A stretch of DNA of 64,000 bases from CAZQIC01 sp964593555 (GTDB lineage Bacteria; Bacteroidota; Bacteroidia; JAFLBG01): positions 1 through 64,000 of the forward strand of contig CAZQIC010000002.1 of the NCBI GenBank assembly GCA_964593555.1, given 5' to 3'. Of this stretch, positions 25,147 through 34,100 are shown in pieces. The notes beneath the pieces are model-generated. The model was not told the DNA's origin. It worked only from the letters and a program-made list of their open reading frames with translations, and did no database searches. Made by a program: the position numbers and the translations under genes. Each line of letters begins with the position of its first letter. Positions within the stretch are counted from its first letter, which is position 1.

Positions 25147-27228
25147 ATGGCCAAGAACAATTTACCATTAATAAACAGGGAAATAAGCTGGCTCCGCTTT
25201 AACGACAGGGTATTGCAGGAAGCCGCAGATCCAAATGTGCCTGTAATTGAGCGCATCAGGTTCCTGGGGATATTTTCTAATAACCGCGATGAGTTTTTCC
25301 GGGTTCGGGTTGCCACCTTAAAACGGATGGAAAACGCGAGTAAAAAAGCGTTAAAATTAATTGACGAAGACCTGAAAGAATTATTATTCCAGATACAACG
25401 GATGGTTATTGCGGAACAGCACAAGTCAGAAACAATATATCGCTCCATCTTAAAAAAACTTGAAGGCGAAAACATTTTTATCATCAATGAGAATCAACTT
25501 TTGCCGGAACATATCCCCTTTATAAAGGATTATTTTATCAGCAATGTTCTTCCTTCCCTCGCTCCAATAATGCTCGACAGCGCACCAAAATTTCCTTACT
25601 TAAAAGATAAATCAATCTACTTCACCATTAAAATGACAAAATGGGGAAAAGAAGAAAAAATAAAATATGCACTCATAGAAATTTCAACCGATACTACGCC
25701 AAGGTTCATTGTGCTGCCTGAGATCCAAAATAAAAAGTACGTTATATTTTTGGACGATGTGATAAGATATTGCCTCGATGATATTTTTTCCATTTTCGAT
25801 TATGATGATATTGAAGCATACACCATAAAACTTACCCGTGATGCAGAATTGAATATTGACAATGATGTTTCCAAAGCGCTCCTGGACAAACTTTCGAATG
25901 AACTGAAGAATAGGAAAAAAGGAGCGCCCGTAAGACTCATCTATGATAGCCAGATCCCAAAAGATATGCTAAGCCTTTTGATGAAAAAAATCAATGTACT
26001 TAAAGAAGACAATCTTATTCCGGGAGGCCGATATCACAACTTCAAAGATTTTATGCAGTTTCCGAATGTAGGGATGAGCGCTCTGCGTTATAAAAATATC
26101 ATTCCTCTTCATGATAGAGACCTGGATATCCATAAAAGCTCTTTCAAAATTTTACGCGAAAAGGATATCCTCCTTACTTTTCCTTATCAAAGTTATCACC
26201 ACATTATTGATCTTTTAAGAGAAGCTTCTATTGATCCTAAGGTAACCGCAATAGATATTACGTTATACAGGCTTGCAAGTAATTCCAATATTGTTAATGC
26301 GTTGATAAACGCCGCCAAGAATGGTAAATCTGTAACGGCTATTGTTGAGTTAAAGGCCCGCTTTGATGAAGAAGCCAATATTTTCTGGGCAAAAAAATTA
26401 GAAGAAGAAGGAGCCAAAGTAATTTACGGAGCTACCGGGCTAAAAGTACATTCTAAACTATTCATCATCTATCGTAAGGAAAAAGATGTGATAAATAAAT
26501 ACGCTCATATCGGCACAGGAAATTTTAATGAGAACACCGCTAAGCTGTACAGCGATTTTAGTCTATTGACATCAGCAAAAAAGATCACAAACGAGGTAAA
26601 AAAGCTTTTTGAATTTTATCTGAACAACAAGAAGAAAGTAACATTTAAACACCTGTTGGTTTCTCCTTTTACCATGAGAAGCGGATTGACAAAGCTTATT
26701 GAAAATGAAATCAAAAACGCTCAACAAAAAAAACCTGCTTTCATCTATTTAAAAATGAACAGCCTTGTAGACGAGGCAATGATAAAAAAATTATATGCTG
26801 CAAGCATTGCGGGAGTAAAGATCCGCCTGATTATTCGCGGCATCTGTTGTATTGTTCCGCAACTCGGCGGCAGCAGCACAAATATAAAAGCCATCAGTAT
26901 TGTTGATAAATTTTTAGAACATGGCAGGCTTTTTATATTCTGCAATAATGAAAAGTCCCTAACTTTCATCTCTTCCGGCGATTGGATGACGAGGAATATT
27001 GATCATCGTTCGGAAGTTGCAGTACCAATTTATGATAAGGATATTCAGAAAGAGTTAAAAGAAATATTTGAAATTCAGTGGAGTGATAATACTAAGGCGA
27101 GAATATTAAACAGTAAACAGGACAATCACTACGTAAGCAGTGATAAAAAAGTCAAAGTACGTTCACAGGAATCAGTTTATAAATACCTAAAACAAAGAGC
27201 AAAGAAAAGTGAGGTTCGCAGCGATTGA
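25147..27228 (+). CDS. ppk1: Polyphosphate kinase 1
   Basis: Reversibly polymerises the gamma-phosphate of ATP into inorganic polyphosphate at the membrane. The 693-aa length is typical. N-terminal domain: NREISWLRFNDRVLQEA; head domain with SNNRDEFFRVRVATLKRM. Two phospholipase-D-like catalytic domains follow, with the autophosphorylated histidine at H435 in LKVHSKLFII, the same position number as in E. coli. The C-terminal catalytic part includes SSGDWMTRNIDHRSEVAVP. The last 20 bp overlap the exopolyphosphatase gene, so synthesis and breakdown of polyP are translationally coupled. An AT-rich divergent promoter region precedes it. Confidence 0.98.
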   Translation: MAKNNLPLINREISWLRFNDRVLQEAADPNVPVIERIRFLGIFSNNRDEFFRVRVATLKRMENASKKALKLIDEDLKELLFQIQRMVIAEQHKSETIYRSILKKLEGENIFIINENQLLPEHIPFIKDYFISNVLPSLAPIMLDSAPKFPYLKDKSIYFTIKMTKWGKEEKIKYALIEISTDTTPRFIVLPEIQNKKYVIFLDDVIRYCLDDIFSIFDYDDIEAYTIKLTRDAELNIDNDVSKALLDKLSNELKNRKKGAPVRLIYDSQIPKDMLSLLMKKINVLKEDNLIPGGRYHNFKDFMQFPNVGMSALRYKNIIPLHDRDLDIHKSSFKILREKDILLTFPYQSYHHIIDLLREASIDPKVTAIDITLYRLASNSNIVNALINAAKNGKSVTAIVELKARFDEEANIFWAKKLEEEGAKVIYGATGLKVHSKLFIIYRKEKDVINKYAHIGTGNFNENTAKLYSDFSLLTSAKKITNEVKKLFEFYLNNKKKVTFKHLLVSPFTMRSGLTKLIENEIKNAQQKKPAFIYLKMNSLVDEAMIKKLYAASIAGVKIRLIIRGICCIVPQLGGSSTNIKAISIVDKFLEHGRLFIFCNNEKSLTFISSGDWMTRNIDHRSEVAVPIYDKDIQKELKEIFEIQWSDNTKARILNSKQDNHYVSSDKKVKVRSQESVYKYLKQRAKKSEVRSD

Positions 27229-28105
27229 TATTGGATCAAATGCTATCAGGCTTCTTCTGTGCAATGTATATAATGGTAAAGGCACACCAGTCTTTAAAAA
27301 AGCGGAACTCATCCGGGTTCCTATTCGCTTAGGTGAAGATGCTTTTCTCAAAGGAAAAATATTAAGCGAGAAAGCCGATAAACTTGTCAAATCTCTTAAG
27401 GCATTTAAACTTCTGATCGATGTTTTCGAAGCTACTGATTATAGGGCCTGCGCTACATCGGCAATGAGGGATGCAAAGAACAATAAAGAGATACTTGAAA
27501 AAATTCAGCAGGAAGCAGGATTAAAAGTTGAATTGATAGATGGTAAAACAGAAGCAGATATCATTTTCTCTAATCGGGCTGAAGAATTTCTGGACAAGAA
27601 TAATTCGTATTTATACATTGATATTGGCGGTGGAAGTACCGAACTTACTTTGCTATCGAAAAATAAAATTGTTGCATCTCAGTCCTTTAATGTCGGCACC
27701 ATCCGTATGCTCCACAAACAAATTGACAAAGATTACTGGACAGAATTTAAAGACTGGGTTAAAAAAACTACTGAAGGTCATTCTCCATTGATCGCCATTG
27801 GCTCTGGCGGCAATATTAACAAGCTGTTTAACATGACCCGTAAAAAACAGAACCGCCCGGTGAGTTATGATAAACTGAAGAGTTTATATGAATTGCTTGA
27901 AAGTTATACATTGGAAGAAAGAATAAAAATTCTGGGCCTTAAACCCGACCGGGCTGATGTAATTATCCCAGCATCAAAAATTCTTTTATCCGTAATGAAA
28001 AACGCGGGCATACAAAAAATGATCGTGCCGCAAATTGGACTTTCTGATGGTATTGTGCATCAGCTTTACGAAAAGCATAAACAAAAAGTGGAAAAGTTTG
28101 CCTGA
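27209..28105 (+). CDS. ppx: Exopolyphosphatase / pppGpp phosphohydrolase family protein
   Basis: 298 aa, ASKHA fold, the short single-module form of Ppx/GppA. It begins with GTG at 27209 inside the ppk1 frame. The phosphate-1 loop is IDIGSNAIRLLLC and the phosphate-2 loop YIDIGGGSTELTLL; the connecting region RACATSAMRDAKN is also typical. A further motif IAIGSGGNINKL supports the family. It should release phosphate from polyP ends or hydrolyse pppGpp; the C-terminal HD domain of long Ppx proteins is absent. The overlap with ppk1 argues for polyP as the substrate. Confidence 0.93.
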   Translation: MRFAAIDIGSNAIRLLLCNVYNGKGTPVFKKAELIRVPIRLGEDAFLKGKILSEKADKLVKSLKAFKLLIDVFEATDYRACATSAMRDAKNNKEILEKIQQEAGLKVELIDGKTEADIIFSNRAEEFLDKNNSYLYIDIGGGSTELTLLSKNKIVASQSFNVGTIRMLHKQIDKDYWTEFKDWVKKTTEGHSPLIAIGSGGNINKLFNMTRKKQNRPVSYDKLKSLYELLESYTLEERIKILGLKPDRADVIIPASKILLSVMKNAGIQKMIVPQIGLSDGIVHQLYEKHKQKVEKFA

Positions 28106-28156
28106 TTGTGGTATATTTAAAATTAACATTCCCTCCGTTTTAAAAATATCTTCTTT

Positions 28157-28750
28157 ATGTTTCGACGTTTTAAAATTCTGTTACCAATATTGACTCTTTT
28201 TATATTGGCGGCCTGCCGTAAGGAAAAATGTCCAGACCCGGCGCAATTCCTGATAGCTGATGAAACAAGACCTTATTTTGATATTCTAAAACAAGGAAAT
28301 TGGTGGTCATACAGACGCTCTTCCGATAACCAAAGTGATTCCTTATACATCACTTCATCACAATTAACGTTTGACCTGAATGAATACGAATGCAGGAAAA
28401 CCGAAGAACGGCATGCCACTTTAAAATCAACTTATTATGACAGCGCAGGTTTTTATATCCACTACTCAGGAGATGTATTCGGTACAGAGTTCCAGATTTC
28501 CAATCACTCATTCGGAGTAACCTTCGATACTAAAACCGAAATTTTCTCAAAATTTTCTACTATAGATAGTCTAACGCGGCTAAGCACCCTTGTTATCGGG
28601 TCTACGACTTATCATGATGTTTTTGAATGCATATCCAATGTACATCATAAAAAAGTGTATTGGGCAAGAGGCGTTGGCATAATCAGATGGATTAAAACCA
28701 CCACCACAGGAATAGATACTTTTAATCTTAAGAACTATTCTTTAATATAA
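28157..28750 (+). CDS. Hypothetical lipoprotein
   Basis: 197 aa with a basic n-region, hydrophobic core and lipobox ILAAC (Cys about residue 20), so it is a predicted membrane lipoprotein. The mature part starts RKEKCPDP and contains repeated strand-like segments (NWWSYRRSS, FYIHYSGDVFG, VYWARGVGIIRW). The GVGIIRW-type ending is common in Bacteroidota lipoproteins of unknown function. Lies 51 bp after ppx in the same direction and may be read from that transcript. I cannot assign a function. Confidence 0.7.
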   Translation: MFRRFKILLPILTLFILAACRKEKCPDPAQFLIADETRPYFDILKQGNWWSYRRSSDNQSDSLYITSSQLTFDLNEYECRKTEERHATLKSTYYDSAGFYIHYSGDVFGTEFQISNHSFGVTFDTKTEIFSKFSTIDSLTRLSTLVIGSTTYHDVFECISNVHHKKVYWARGVGIIRWIKTTTTGIDTFNLKNYSLI

Positions 28751-28796
28751 TTTTTGCTCGAATCTTTATTTTAAAAAGATTTTGAAGACTGCGTAA

Positions 28797-29042
28797 GCAC
28801 TCCTTGTATAAATATTTCGCCCCTACAGGGCTTGAATGATTTTTGGAATTTCTTTCTACCGATATTTCGTCCCTAACGCTTGCGCTAAAGCTTCAGCGTT
28901 GGCGCACAGGACCACATTATTTATGTTCCCGATTTTAGCGAACCCAAAGGGAATTTGGTATCAAGCNNNNNNNNNNCCGTAGGAGTGATATATTGGTAAA
29001 AAAAGAATGAAAAAGAAAATGGAACTCCGTAGGAGTGAAACC
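28797..29042. repeat. Second cluster of REP-like repeats, with nested palindrome and assembly gap
   Basis: The gap 28751-29151 contains no credible gene. Four copies of the repeat family seen at 13605-13980 occur here: 28811-28831 (ATATTTCGCCCCTACAGGGC), 28855-28878 (TCTACCGATATTTCGTCCCT), and inverted copies at 28977-28998 (CCGTAGGAGTGATATATTGG) and 29024-29042. The second copy is interrupted after TCCCTA by a 32-bp palindromic segment (28875-28906). Ten N bases follow at 28967-28976. Confidence 0.78.
28967..28976. other. Assembly gap (10 N)
   Basis: Ten consecutive N lie inside the repeat cluster, the usual placeholder for an unsized scaffold join. The true distance between the two flanks, and whether further repeats or genes lie there, is unknown. 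Confidence 0.98.
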
Positions 29043-29151
29043 AATACAATACTGGTTAGCGACAATTATTCCGACCATCCTCCTTACATTATATACGAAA
29101 AGTATAAGTGGAAGACTTTGAAGACGGCGTAACCTTTTTCAATTTCTTAAA

Positions 29152-29739
29152 TCAGGGTTGAGGCTTTTTCTTTAGCCCCATTGACTTACATACTTGTTTT
29201 GAGGCTCCTCTTGTTCCATCTCTAACTGTCATATCTGGTGTAGGAAATTTGGCATATGAATTCCCTCTCTTTGTATCATGTCCAGCTTTGATCAACAACG
29301 TTCCGCCTTTTGAAAACAGTTTTAAAAACACTTGTGTATTCCACTCCTGCCCTAAAGGAATTACATAATACATCGTATGATTTGTCTGAGTAAAATGCAG
29401 ATTAGATAAAATAAGCCCATCTAACTTATATTTTTTACAAATGCTTCTTATAATATTTGTGTCCGGATTGTTGTAGTCTATTTTTGCATTTACAAACCTG
29501 ATACTATCTAAACCATACTCTTTGAATGTGCTCTCAATAGTATTGCGAAATATTTTACCAGTATTTATAAAATAACCATTTAGTATACTATCCTGATAAA
29601 GGTTAATATATCCAATCGTTTTTACCTCAATTTTTTCAGTAGTTCTGTAAAGGACCCCACCCCCAAAACTTGCGCACTTTACTAATAGTAGACTTATTAA
29701 TAAGAAAAAAATCCGGTGGAATAAAGTAAGGACGCTCAT
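29152..29739 (-). CDS. Hypothetical lipoprotein
   Basis: 195 aa, N-terminal signal with lipobox LLLVKC (Cys about residue 22). The middle part (NTIESTFKEYGLDSIRFV, then IIRSICKKYKLDGLILSNL) has the alternating helix/strand look of small periplasmic alpha/beta lipoproteins that fold like CsgG/GNA1162 or TolB-N domains; this is a weak resemblance. The C-terminus is strongly basic (GLKKKPQP). It lies 16 bp downstream of metX on the same strand and may share its transcript, though no functional link is apparent. Confidence 0.7.
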   Translation of the reverse strand: MSVLTLFHRIFFLLISLLLVKCASFGGGVLYRTTEKIEVKTIGYINLYQDSILNGYFINTGKIFRNTIESTFKEYGLDSIRFVNAKIDYNNPDTNIIRSICKKYKLDGLILSNLHFTQTNHTMYYVIPLGQEWNTQVFLKLFSKGGTLLIKAGHDTKRGNSYAKFPTPDMTVRDGTRGASKQVCKSMGLKKKPQP

Positions 29740-29755
29740 GCTTAACTAAAATTTA

Positions 29756-30766
29756 TTAACTAATAAATTCCCTTATCCCCCCCCCCAATTTCTCCCCTTC
29801 CACCAAAAAACCATCATGCCCGAATGGAGAAGTTATTTCATGAAATATTGCATTGCCCAAATGTTTTGCTAAATATTTTTGCTCAGCAACCGGACACAAA
29901 TAATCCGAACTTATACCAACCACCAAAGATTTTGTTTTTATTGAGGCCAGCACATCTTCCATCTTTCCTCTTCCCCTTGCAATATTATGGCTGTCCATTG
30001 CCTTGGTCAATAGCCAATACGAATACGCATTAAAACGTTGTACCAGTTTATCTCCCTGGTATTCTATATATGAACTTGCTTTATAATTATCTATTTTATC
30101 TTCATCATCCGTTTGCGTTTTAACAAAGGCTTCGTAATTCCTATACGTTAACATCCCAATAGCACGTGCAGCTTTCAGTCCTTTTGCACCTGCATTATCT
30201 TTTTGTTCTTTCCATGTTGTATCCGCTTCTATCGCCAGACGCTGTGCGGTATGTATAGCAATTCCCCAGGCAGATTCGCGCGGACTTGTTGTTGTCAATA
30301 CCAATTTATCAAACACACCCGGCTCCATTATTGTCCATTCCAATAATTGGTATGCACCCATTGATCCTCCTGCACCAATTAAAATTTTATCGATGCCCAA
30401 ATGTTTTCTTAATGCTATATGCGCATTTACCATATCGCGTATAGTAACCATTGGAAAACTGTTATAATACTTTTTTCCTGTCAGCGGATTTGCGGATAAT
30501 GGACCGCTGCTTCCATAACATGACCCCAGTATGTTCGCACAAACAATAAAATACTTAGCCGGATCTAATACTTTTCCTTCACCAATAATTATATCCCACC
30601 AATCGGCACAATTAGCGTTCGCGGTTAGCGCATGGCAGATCCATACTACATTGCTTTTATCATTATTAAGTGTTCCGTAAGTGTTATAGACAATTTCTAT
30701 AGAAGGCAAGGTGACGCCTGCTTCCAATGGAAATGGTTGATTGTGAATATATTTATCCTCTTGCAT
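29756..30766 (-). CDS. metX: Homoserine O-acetyltransferase (alpha/beta hydrolase)
   Basis: Acetylates (or, in some members, succinylates) homoserine, committing it to methionine. From the ATG at 30766 it is 336 aa. The MetX pattern is clear: HALTANANCADWW, ANILGSCYGSSGP, the nucleophile elbow GGSMGAYQLLEW (S135), then SSDYLCP (Asp) and FGHDGFLVEG (His). The usual elbow GGSMGG has Ala for the last Gly. A TTG at 30775 could extend the frame by three residues but is part of the -7 box, so the ATG is preferred. The coding sequence has a run of ten G (29786-29777) eight codons before the stop, a potential slippage or sequencing-error site. Confidence 0.93.
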   Translation of the reverse strand: MQEDKYIHNQPFPLEAGVTLPSIEIVYNTYGTLNNDKSNVVWICHALTANANCADWWDIIIGEGKVLDPAKYFIVCANILGSCYGSSGPLSANPLTGKKYYNSFPMVTIRDMVNAHIALRKHLGIDKILIGAGGSMGAYQLLEWTIMEPGVFDKLVLTTTSPRESAWGIAIHTAQRLAIEADTTWKEQKDNAGAKGLKAARAIGMLTYRNYEAFVKTQTDDEDKIDNYKASSYIEYQGDKLVQRFNAYSYWLLTKAMDSHNIARGRGKMEDVLASIKTKSLVVGISSDYLCPVAEQKYLAKHLGNAIFHEITSPFGHDGFLVEGEKLGGGIREFIS

Positions 30767-30772
30767 AATTGG

Positions 30773-30792
30773 CAAACCTACATGATTTTTTC
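30773..30792 (-). promoter_or_regulatory. metX promoter: TAGGTTTG -7 box plus upstream AAAAAATCATG element
   Basis: Read on the minus strand, 30792-30773 is a run of A, then TCATG, then TAGGTTTG, which fits TAnnTTTG. The start point would be close to the ATG at 30766, giving an extremely short leader. The same 19-20 bp sequence occurs at 51226-51207, before the peptide-binding protein gene. Confidence 0.5.
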
Positions 30793-31131
30793 AATAACAC
30801 ATAAATCAGGTCAAAAATTACCACAGATTCACAAAACTCTTAATTAGAAAAAAAGCTGAATAAAACTACGAAATATCTGCATCTGGCAATAATAAAATAC
30901 CAATGCTAGATATATTAATTTTGGATTTTGTAAAAGCTAAACAAACCCAGATAATTCAAAGCATATGTGGATTTCAAGGGTTCTAAATAAATTTTATTGT
31001 ATAAACGCCTTGATAGAGATTATAAATTCTATCATTTAACAAAAGGTCCTTCATCAAGTTGTCCATACTTTTATGACGCAAGTATACTTCTGCAATTATT
31101 TGATTCAAGTGTAATTATTACTATAAGTCAT
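30793..31131. other. Intergenic region between divergent metX and protease-fusion genes
   Basis: About 340 bp, AT-rich, with no convincing gene. It holds a GATAGA/TCTATC inverted repeat around 31014-31035. A spurious upstream extension of the protease frame (from 30997) crosses it, but that stretch shows no signal peptide or domain. I see no terminator or riboswitch fold. Confidence 0.5.
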
Positions 31132-34100
31132 ATGTTAGTTCATAATTTAAGTTCTAAAGTCAAGATTTTATCCTGTTTTATTTTATTAACTCTCTCTCAG
31201 TCATCCTACTCTCAATCCATTACTCCCCCTCTAGCAAGTAAAAATCCTAATCAATTAATTATTCACGGAGATACTATTATCGATAACTACTATTGGATGC
31301 GTGATAAATATGGTCCAGAAGTAATAAATCATTTGTACGCCGAAAATGAATATGCTGATAACGTGATGAGGTTCAGCCAATTATTACAAAAAGTTCTATT
31401 CGAAGAGTTGAAAGGAAGGCATAAACAAACATTTAGTACACGGGCTTCGAAAAAGGATGGATTTTATTACTATTCTATATACGAAAAGGGAAAAGAATAT
31501 GCAATTCATTATCGTAAAGATTCTTCAAACTTAAAAGAGATTATTCTACTGGATGAAAATAAACTTTTTGAGAAGTGGGGATACGCAAATTTGTCAGATA
31601 TAGTAATAAGTCCTAACCAGCAACTTCTGTACTTCGGAGTAGATAAAAAAGGAGACAATCTATCGGATTATTACCTGAAAAAAATTGAGAATGATAGTGT
31701 TTTTATAAGCGACACTATAAAACAAGCTGGCCAACTTATATGGGCCGAAGACAATAAAACAGTTTATTATATAACGCTGGAAAATAAAACGTACAGGCCT
31801 TACCGTTTAATTAAACATACGCTTGGAACACCTGTAGCAAATGACATTTTAATATATGAAGAAAAAAATAAATTATTTAATCTTTCCATAGATAAATCAT
31901 CTACTAAAAAATATTTTTTCCTTTCCTCTGAAAGTTCAACTTCAAATCAATGCCTGTACTTTAAAACTGATGGGACGAGTGATTCATTAACGCTTTTCTT
32001 ACCCAGAAAAAACAATGTTCGATATCAATTGGATCATTATGAAAATGATGAATTTTATATCATTACTAATTTAAATGCGCCTGATTTTCGACTAGCAACA
32101 GCATCTATTTCAAATCCAGATCTTTCTAAGTGGACTGATATAATTCCTGCAAGAAAAAATATTATTCTGGAAAATGTCGAAATGCTAAAGGATTTTCTGA
32201 TTGTGAAAGAGAAAGAAAATGTACAAAGTAAAATACGCATTATAAACAGACATACTGGCCTTGAGACAAACCTGGCAATAGAAGCGCTTTACTATGAAAT
32301 CGATTATCACATACCAGATTACAATTATTACAATTCAAGTACTATCGAATTTTCTTACTCGAGTCTAACAACACCCAGAAAAGTCTTTTTGTTTAATTTA
32401 TATACCCGTGATAAGATTTTGCTGGAAGAAGATACCATCCTTGGCAATTTTAAGCCAGATCAATATGAAATGAAAAGGATATACGCTATTGCAAATGACA
32501 GTGCAAAAATTCCAATATCACTTGTATATAAAAAAGGCATTGTTTTAAATAGTAACAATCCCATGTATCTCACTTCCTATGGCTCTTATGGAACTGCCCA
32601 AAACACAAGCTTTAGGTCTTCTTATTTAAGTTATTTAGAAAGAGGATTTATTATAGCCATTGCACATGTAAGAGGAGGAACGGACCTGGGAACAGAATGG
32701 TACAATAATGGAAAATTGTTAACGAAAAAAAATACATTTTCCGATTTCATTTCCTGCACAGAAAAACTTATTGCCGATCAATATACTAATCCACAGAAAA
32801 TTATAATACAGGGTGCCAGTGCAGGAGGCTTGCTTATAGGAGCCGTTATCAATATGCGCCCCGACTTATATAAATGTGCAATTGCAAATGTGCCTTTCGT
32901 TGATGTAATAAATACGATGCTTGATGAATCACTTCCGCTTACCGTAGGAGAATTTGAAGAATGGGGAAATCCAAAAGAAAAAAAGTATTATGATTATATG
33001 AAGTCTTATTCTCCATATGAAAATATATCTCCTCAGAATTATCCGACCATTCTTGTAACCGCCGGTTATGATGATTCGCAGGTTTCTTATTGGGAGGCGG
33101 CTAAATGGGTAGCAAAGTTGCGGGAAGTAAAAACCGATACTAATCTGATCCTTCTTCAAACAGCTATGCAGGGCGGTCACCAGAGTATCTCCGGTCGGTA
33201 TAATAGATATAGTAACCTTTCTTTTGCAATGGCTTTTGCAATGCAGGCACTTAATATAAATGAAAACTATATTACTATCTCCGGAAAAATTATTGACGAA
33301 AACAGGAATGAAATTCCTTATGCAAATGTTTATATAGAAGGGACAAGTAATGGGACCACATCAAATGCAAGCGGAGATTTCTCCCTGAGAACAAAAGAAT
33401 TTGACAATACAATACTTTCCGTTCAATCGATAGGGTTCACAAAATATAAAGAAAAACTCACTATCAAATCACCTACAGATAATCTTGTGATCAAATTAAA
33501 ATCTGAAGATATTTTAATGAAAGAAGTTCTAATAACTGCAAACTCAAAAGATCCCGCATTAGGGATTATTAAGGAAGCTATCAAACGAAGAAAAGATAAT
33601 CAAGATAAAATTAAATCTTATGAAGCCGATGTATACATGAAAAGCGAAACCAGGCTAATAGATATTCCTAAAGATGGGTTTATATACAAATTCATGATTA
33701 TTGATGGTGACACCACAGGGATTAGTTACAGGGGTTTAGTGTCACTATCCGAATCAGTTGCAAAATACTACTTTGAAAGTCCCAATCTCTCGAAAGAAGA
33801 AATGCTGGCCTCTAAAGTTGCGGGAGAGGGGCGAAGTTTTAGCTGGAACAGGGTGGAAGATGTATTAATATCCTTTTATAAACCCACTTTTAAATTAGGA
33901 TATTATTCCGAACGCGAATTTATCTCACCTATCGCGCCAACTGCCCTTGTAAGTTATAAATATAAATACCTGGGAACTATTTACATTGACAACAAGCCCG
34001 TTCATAAAATATATGTAGAACCAAGGATGAAAGGCGATCCGGCTTTTTATGGAGATATATATATTACTGAAGATAATTATCAAATATACTCCTGTAATCT

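Noticed and set aside
28751..29151. Possible insertion-sequence remnant
   Set aside because: There is no transposase-like frame and no terminal inverted repeat pair with target duplication; the short palindromes explain the sequence.
30997..31131. N-terminal extension of the protease fusion by 45 codons
   Set aside because: The signal peptide begins at 31132; the extension is polar, not conserved-looking and would place the signal peptide internally.
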